Source: Candidatus Bacteroides merdavium
GTDB lineage: Bacteria > Bacteroidota > Bacteroidia > Bacteroidales > Bacteroidaceae
DNA: 64,000 nt
Direction of reading: 5' to 3'
Assembly (NCBI GenBank): GCA_019116805.1
Contig: DXAV01000083.1
Location: forward strand, 1 to 64,000
Under the pieces are notes generated by a model. The model was given only the letters and a program-made list of their open reading frames with translations. It did no database searches and was not told where the DNA came from. The position numbers and the translations under genes are program-made. Position 1 is the stretch's first letter. Every line of letters starts with the position of its first letter. Below, one piece after another: positions 58,626-64,000 of the stretch.

Positions 58626-61046
58626 TCATCCGCCGAAATACACACGCACCTTGCCATAGAACGCCCGCCCCGCCTTCTGTAGGCTGAAATTGTCGTAGAG
58701 CTTGGCATCGGTCAGGTTACGGCACTCCAAGGACAGGTTGTAGCGTCCGTTCTTCAGCGAGTATCCCAACGTGAGGTTGTGCGACAACTGTTCGGGCACG
58801 CGGCTCTTGGTCGACGCATCGCCGAAGGCTTCCCAGTAGAGGGGGAAGTCGTGTTGGTAGAAGCCATCATACGTCAGCGTCAATACGTTGCCCTTGCCCC
58901 ACAGGCCGTGCCACGTGAGGGTGGCATCGAAGTTGGCATACATATACGGCTGATTGGGCATACGCTGTCCGTAGGTGAGGCTTTCCTGCTGAGTGCCTCC
59001 CGCCACGTAGCGTTCGTTGTCACGTATGTTAGTATTGTTGAATGTACCTCCTACGTTAAACCATCTGCCGTAGCTATAGCGGGCGGAGACGTTGAAGCCC
59101 TTGGTCTTGACGCGGCCGTGATTCTCGTAGTAACCGAAACTCATGCCACCCACACGGTCCAGTCCGCGCTGGATGTAATCGCGCGTGTCACGGTAGATGA
59201 AGCTGCCTTCCAGGTAGAGGCCGTGCTTACCAAACTGGCGGTTGTAGCTGAGGTTGACGTTGATGTTATCACTCTTCTCCGGACGGAGGTCGGCTTTACC
59301 CGCTTCGAGGTCCTCGTCGCCGAAAAGCTCGTCGGTCGTGGGCAGGCGGTAGGCCTTCTCGTAGGAGACCTTGGCTTGCAGTCCGTCGAGGATGAAGTAC
59401 GTGCCCGCCGCACCATAGCCCAAAGAGCTGACCCGCTGAGTCATGCTGACGTAGTCACCAATGCCGTCCGAGCTTTGCGACACGGGACCCCGGTTATACT
59501 GATTATAATATTTGCCGAAGGCGGAGAGGTTCCACTTCTCGGTAGGCATCAGGCGGTAGGACAGGCCGGTGATATTCTTACGGGTCACCTTGGGGATGCT
59601 GAAGTCCGACAGTTTGTTGCTGCCTTCCACGTAACTGCGGCTGGTGCGCTTGAAGGTGCTCAGCACGTGATTCAGCGTCAGCGTATGCGCCCGGCTGATG
59701 CGGTAATTGGCGGTGAAGGTAGCGTTCCAGTTCAGATTCTTCGACTCGCTGTTCTGATACGACTGCTCGCCGGGCGTACCGGTGTATTTGCGATCGCCCA
59801 GCCAGTTGTATTTGTAGGTAGCGGTGTCGATGTTCTGAGTGATATTGTGGTTGTAGTTGGCGGTGGCCACCACGTCCAACCCGCGGGTGAAGAGGTTACG
59901 CTTGGTGTACTCCAACGAAGGCGTGAAGGAATGCCCTTTGCGGTGCTTCTGCCCGAAGACGATATACTGGTACACGCCCGTCTGTATCTCCTTGTAATAA
60001 TTGGAGTAATTGAAGCCCAAGGCCAGGCGGTCGGCCCACGACTTGTCCACCACACCTATCTTGCCGATGACAGCCTCGTTGTGGAAGGTGTCGTTGAATC
60101 GCTTAACGTGATAGATTTTCTTGGTGTCAGTGCTTTCGCTCCCGTCCTCGCCGAACTCGGTGATATAGTTGTCAATGTAATAATCGTTGTCCGAATAATT
60201 CTGAAAGGCGTTCACCTCGTACATGAAGCCGTTCTTCAGCGTCTGCCCGAAGTTGACGTACGACTTGTGCGTGTTGAACGAGCCGTAGCTGTAGGACGCG
60301 TCCACGTGCCAGCGGCGGCGTTGTTTGTTGGTGACGATGTTCACCACACCGCCCAGCGCGTCCGTGCCGAAGCCAACGGGCACCACGCCCTTATACACCT
60401 CGATACGTTCGGCAAAGTTCACGGGCAGGTTGTTGAGGTCGAGCGCCTTGCCCGCGCCTTCCTGCGGCACACCGTCGATGAACACCTTCACGTGCTTGCC
60501 GCTGAATCCGTCCAGCATCAGCTGCATGTCCGAACCTACTCCCCCACTCTCACGCAGCTTCATGCCCGGCGCCTTGGCCAGCACATCGCTCAAGCTCTTG
60601 GCCGTGTTCTGCATCTCGGTGGCATCTACGGCCACGGCGTTGAACGCGCTGCGCTTCACGCGGCTCACTCCGCTGGACACGACCACGACTTCCTCCAGCT
60701 GCTGAATGTCCGGCCGGATGGTCAGGTTCAGCACCAGCCGCTCCTCGTCTCCCAAGGTGACCGGCTTCTCCAGGGTCTGATAGCCGACGGCCGACACGAC
60801 CAGGGTGTATTCGCCTGCCGGAGCCTTGATGCGATATTGTCCTTTCTCATCGGTGGCACCACCGAAAGAAGTCCCCTTCAGATATACTGTGGCGAAGTCC
60901 ACCGTCTCCTTCTCCGTCGATGTCACCCTTCCCGTCACAACGGCGCGGTCGCCCCGGTGGTGGTGATGATGGGCACCACGATGCCCTTGGGCATACAGGC
61001 TTCCGATGCCCGTCACGAGCGATAATATAAATGCGATTGTTTTCAT
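58626..61046 (-). CDS. TonB-dependent receptor (XusA-like)
   Basis: Carboxypeptidase-like N-terminal domain, plug 'VVVVSSGVSRVKRSAFNAVAVD', 'GTDALGGVVNIVT'. Confidence 0.88.
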   Translation of the reverse strand: MKTIAFILSLVTGIGSLYAQGHRGAHHHHHRGDRAVVTGRVTSTEKETVDFATVYLKGTSFGGATDEKGQYRIKAPAGEYTLVVSAVGYQTLEKPVTLGDEERLVLNLTIRPDIQQLEEVVVVSSGVSRVKRSAFNAVAVDATEMQNTAKSLSDVLAKAPGMKLRESGGVGSDMQLMLDGFSGKHVKVFIDGVPQEGAGKALDLNNLPVNFAERIEVYKGVVPVGFGTDALGGVVNIVTNKQRRRWHVDASYSYGSFNTHKSYVNFGQTLKNGFMYEVNAFQNYSDNDYYIDNYITEFGEDGSESTDTKKIYHVKRFNDTFHNEAVIGKIGVVDKSWADRLALGFNYSNYYKEIQTGVYQYIVFGQKHRKGHSFTPSLEYTKRNLFTRGLDVVATANYNHNITQNIDTATYKYNWLGDRKYTGTPGEQSYQNSESKNLNWNATFTANYRISRAHTLTLNHVLSTFKRTSRSYVEGSNKLSDFSIPKVTRKNITGLSYRLMPTEKWNLSAFGKYYNQYNRGPVSQSSDGIGDYVSMTQRVSSLGYGAAGTYFILDGLQAKVSYEKAYRLPTTDELFGDEDLEAGKADLRPEKSDNINVNLSYNRQFGKHGLYLEGSFIYRDTRDYIQRGLDRVGGMSFGYYENHGRVKTKGFNVSARYSYGRWFNVGGTFNNTNIRDNERYVAGGTQQESLTYGQRMPNQPYMYANFDATLTWHGLWGKGNVLTLTYDGFYQHDFPLYWEAFGDASTKSRVPEQLSHNLTLGYSLKNGRYNLSLECRNLTDAKLYDNFSLQKAGRAFYGKVRVYFGG

Positions 61047-61168
61047 CCTCTATGTGCTTATTTATTCCGCCGCAAAGGTCGGGATAAAAGCACGCCCCCA
61101 CAATCGCCTGTTATGGGTATTTTAGAAGCCCCTCCCGCCACTCTTCCTGAGAAAACATGCCCGTCAAT

Positions 61169-61183
61169 CCCTATATTTAGGTA
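61169..61183. promoter_or_regulatory. Operator-like CCCTATATTTAGGTA upstream of the TonB receptor gene
   Basis: Matches CCCTA-N4-TAGGTA seen twice at 62.4 kb. Confidence 0.4.
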
Positions 61184-61272
61184 AAACTCTACAAGACAAC
61201 TCACCCCCAAGCCTGGCACATGACACCGTTTCCTCCGTATCATGGCAGCATCCATGTAGTAAGCCGATAGGG

Positions 61273-61355
61273 AATCATGTAGGATGATTCCTACAATCAT
61301 GTTACATGATTCCTACAATCATCATACATGATTCCTACAATCATCCTACATGATT
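61273..61355. repeat. Eight alternating AATCAT/ATGATT hexamers exactly 11 nt apart (22-nt repeat)
   Basis: Hexamers at 61273, 61284, 61295, 61306, 61317, 61328, 61339, 61350. Confidence 0.95.
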
Positions 61356-61431
61356 CCTTGCCAAGTCCGTACTTCGATACGGTTCAGTCCGAGACAAGGC
61401 ATCGGCATCTGACGGATGTTCCATATAAAGG

Positions 61432-62253
61432 TTATTTAGATAGGATTTTATATCCGAGCAGCGAGCTGAATTTGTAGCACAGCCAAGGGATACGCCCCAA
61501 TATCTGTCCGAAGAAAAATCCCCAGCGCGGACGGAAGAACTTCATGTAGTTGGCTTGGTCCAGCAGGTGCAGGGCGGGTTCCCATTGCTCCACCAAGTGC
61601 CCGTTGCTCAGCCCGGAGCGGATTTGTGCCTCGTGCTTACGCAGCGAATCCGGTTTGACGCCGTGCCGGCTCATCATGGTCCCGCAGACATCGAACCAGA
61701 TTTCTCCTCCGCCGAAGCGGCTTGCCACGTGGTGCAGGAAGCTCCTCACCTGCTTCTCGTAGAAATACATCAGCACGCCTTCCACAATGAAGATAAACGC
61801 CCCGTCGGGATGCTTGCAGCGCAGGCCGTCCATCCATTCGGTCTCCAGCAAGGAAGCCGCGATATAAGGGTTGCCCGGCTGTTCGGGTATCAGTTCGCGG
61901 CGCAGCGCGATGACTTCCGGAAGGTCCATGTCATAGAAGACCGCTTTCCCGTTTCCGATGCGCTGGTAGCGGGTGTCCAGTCCGCAGCCTACGTTTACGA
62001 CTACCGGCCGAGGATGCGTGTCGATGAACCGCCGCACGGCACGGTCGAAATACCAGCCGCGCACCACGCAGCCCACTTCGCTCAGCCTGGCCCCGTCGAA
62101 TTGGGAATAATCATATTCCAGACTGTCTGCCAACCGTTCCGCAGCCTTATCATTCAGAATGGGATGGGCACGACGGCTCTCTTTCGCCTGCATGTATAGC
62201 GGAATGAGCAGTGTTTCCGCCACAATGCTCTTAAATTCGTGTTTCTGTTTCAT
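61432..62253 (-). CDS. Class I SAM-dependent methyltransferase (LCMT/TcmP-like)
   Basis: 'VVNVGCGLDTRYQRIGNGKAVFYDMDLPEVIALRREL'. Confidence 0.87.
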   Translation of the reverse strand: MKQKHEFKSIVAETLLIPLYMQAKESRRAHPILNDKAAERLADSLEYDYSQFDGARLSEVGCVVRGWYFDRAVRRFIDTHPRPVVVNVGCGLDTRYQRIGNGKAVFYDMDLPEVIALRRELIPEQPGNPYIAASLLETEWMDGLRCKHPDGAFIFIVEGVLMYFYEKQVRSFLHHVASRFGGGEIWFDVCGTMMSRHGVKPDSLRKHEAQIRSGLSNGHLVEQWEPALHLLDQANYMKFFRPRWGFFFGQILGRIPWLCYKFSSLLGYKILSK

Positions 62254-62361
62254 TGTATATCGCAATTTAATAGTGAATGTTTCGATTGAGTGAGAGCAAG
62301 GCAATTTCATATTTGCTTTGCCGATTGTGAGAAAGATGCGCAATCATGTTTTTTAACATCA

Positions 62362-63879
<1,518 letters not shown>

Positions 63880-63906
63880 CCTGCAACGACCATAGATTTT
63901 ACTTGG

Positions 63907-63936
63907 AAATGCCCTCCGCTGACGGAGGGCATTTTT
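63907..63936 (+). terminator. Intrinsic terminator after enolase
   Basis: ATGCCCTCCG-ctga-CGGAGGGCAT + TTTT. Confidence 0.85.
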
Positions 63937-64000
63937 ATATTATTCCCGGCTCATCAACCGCTGCTCGGCCATGCGCTCGTATTTGGTATCGGGACGGCCG

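Noticed and set aside
58779-61025. 748-aa plus-strand ORF opposite the TonB receptor
   Set aside because: Antisense shadow; the minus strand clearly encodes the receptor.

Overview
The window is a Bacteroides/Bacteroidales-type chromosome segment (consensus TTG-N19-21-TAnnTTTG promoters, SusC-type TonB receptor, fimbrillin-like lipoproteins). Positions 1 to about 8.9 kb are the early/left part of a Mu-like transposable prophage, with the early operon on the minus strand: Gam-like protein, an extra P-loop ATPase, MuB-like ATPase, MuA-like transposase and small ORFs, plus a divergent S24/C1-type repressor. Positions about 9.0-11.6 kb are the remnant of a second small element: a 5'-truncated BT4734/VirE-N-like replication protein, a small ORF, and an orphan HK97-fold-like major capsid protein followed by a terminator. 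From about 11.8 kb onward there is mostly conserved host sequence: YggS, DHOD-like, MalY/PatB, MATE, PhoH, FolC, RidA, RlmB, RecN, CoaBC, DnaN, MurB, a Tdh/Kbl divergent pair, ferritin, LysA/LysC, HisIE/F/A/H, PurU, tRNA-Asp, an antiporter, an S41 peptidase, a PfkB kinase, a XusABC-like iron/xenosiderophore locus and enolase. An accessory three-gene fimbrillin-like locus (29.8-36.3 kb) encodes a lipoprotein with a metzincin HExxHxxGxxH motif and two tandem 743-codon paralogs, one interrupted by a single in-frame amber codon. The signal I find hardest to explain is a set of imperfect intergenic tandem repeats at eight places, in both prophage and host. Their sequences are unrelated, but their periods are almost identical (22 nt, sometimes 23, with an 11-nt sub-period at one locus). 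Another notable signal is a CCCTA-N4-TAGGTA motif placed identically just upstream of the -33 element of two divergent promoters (methyltransferase/enolase). All family calls are by eye; no database search was run.
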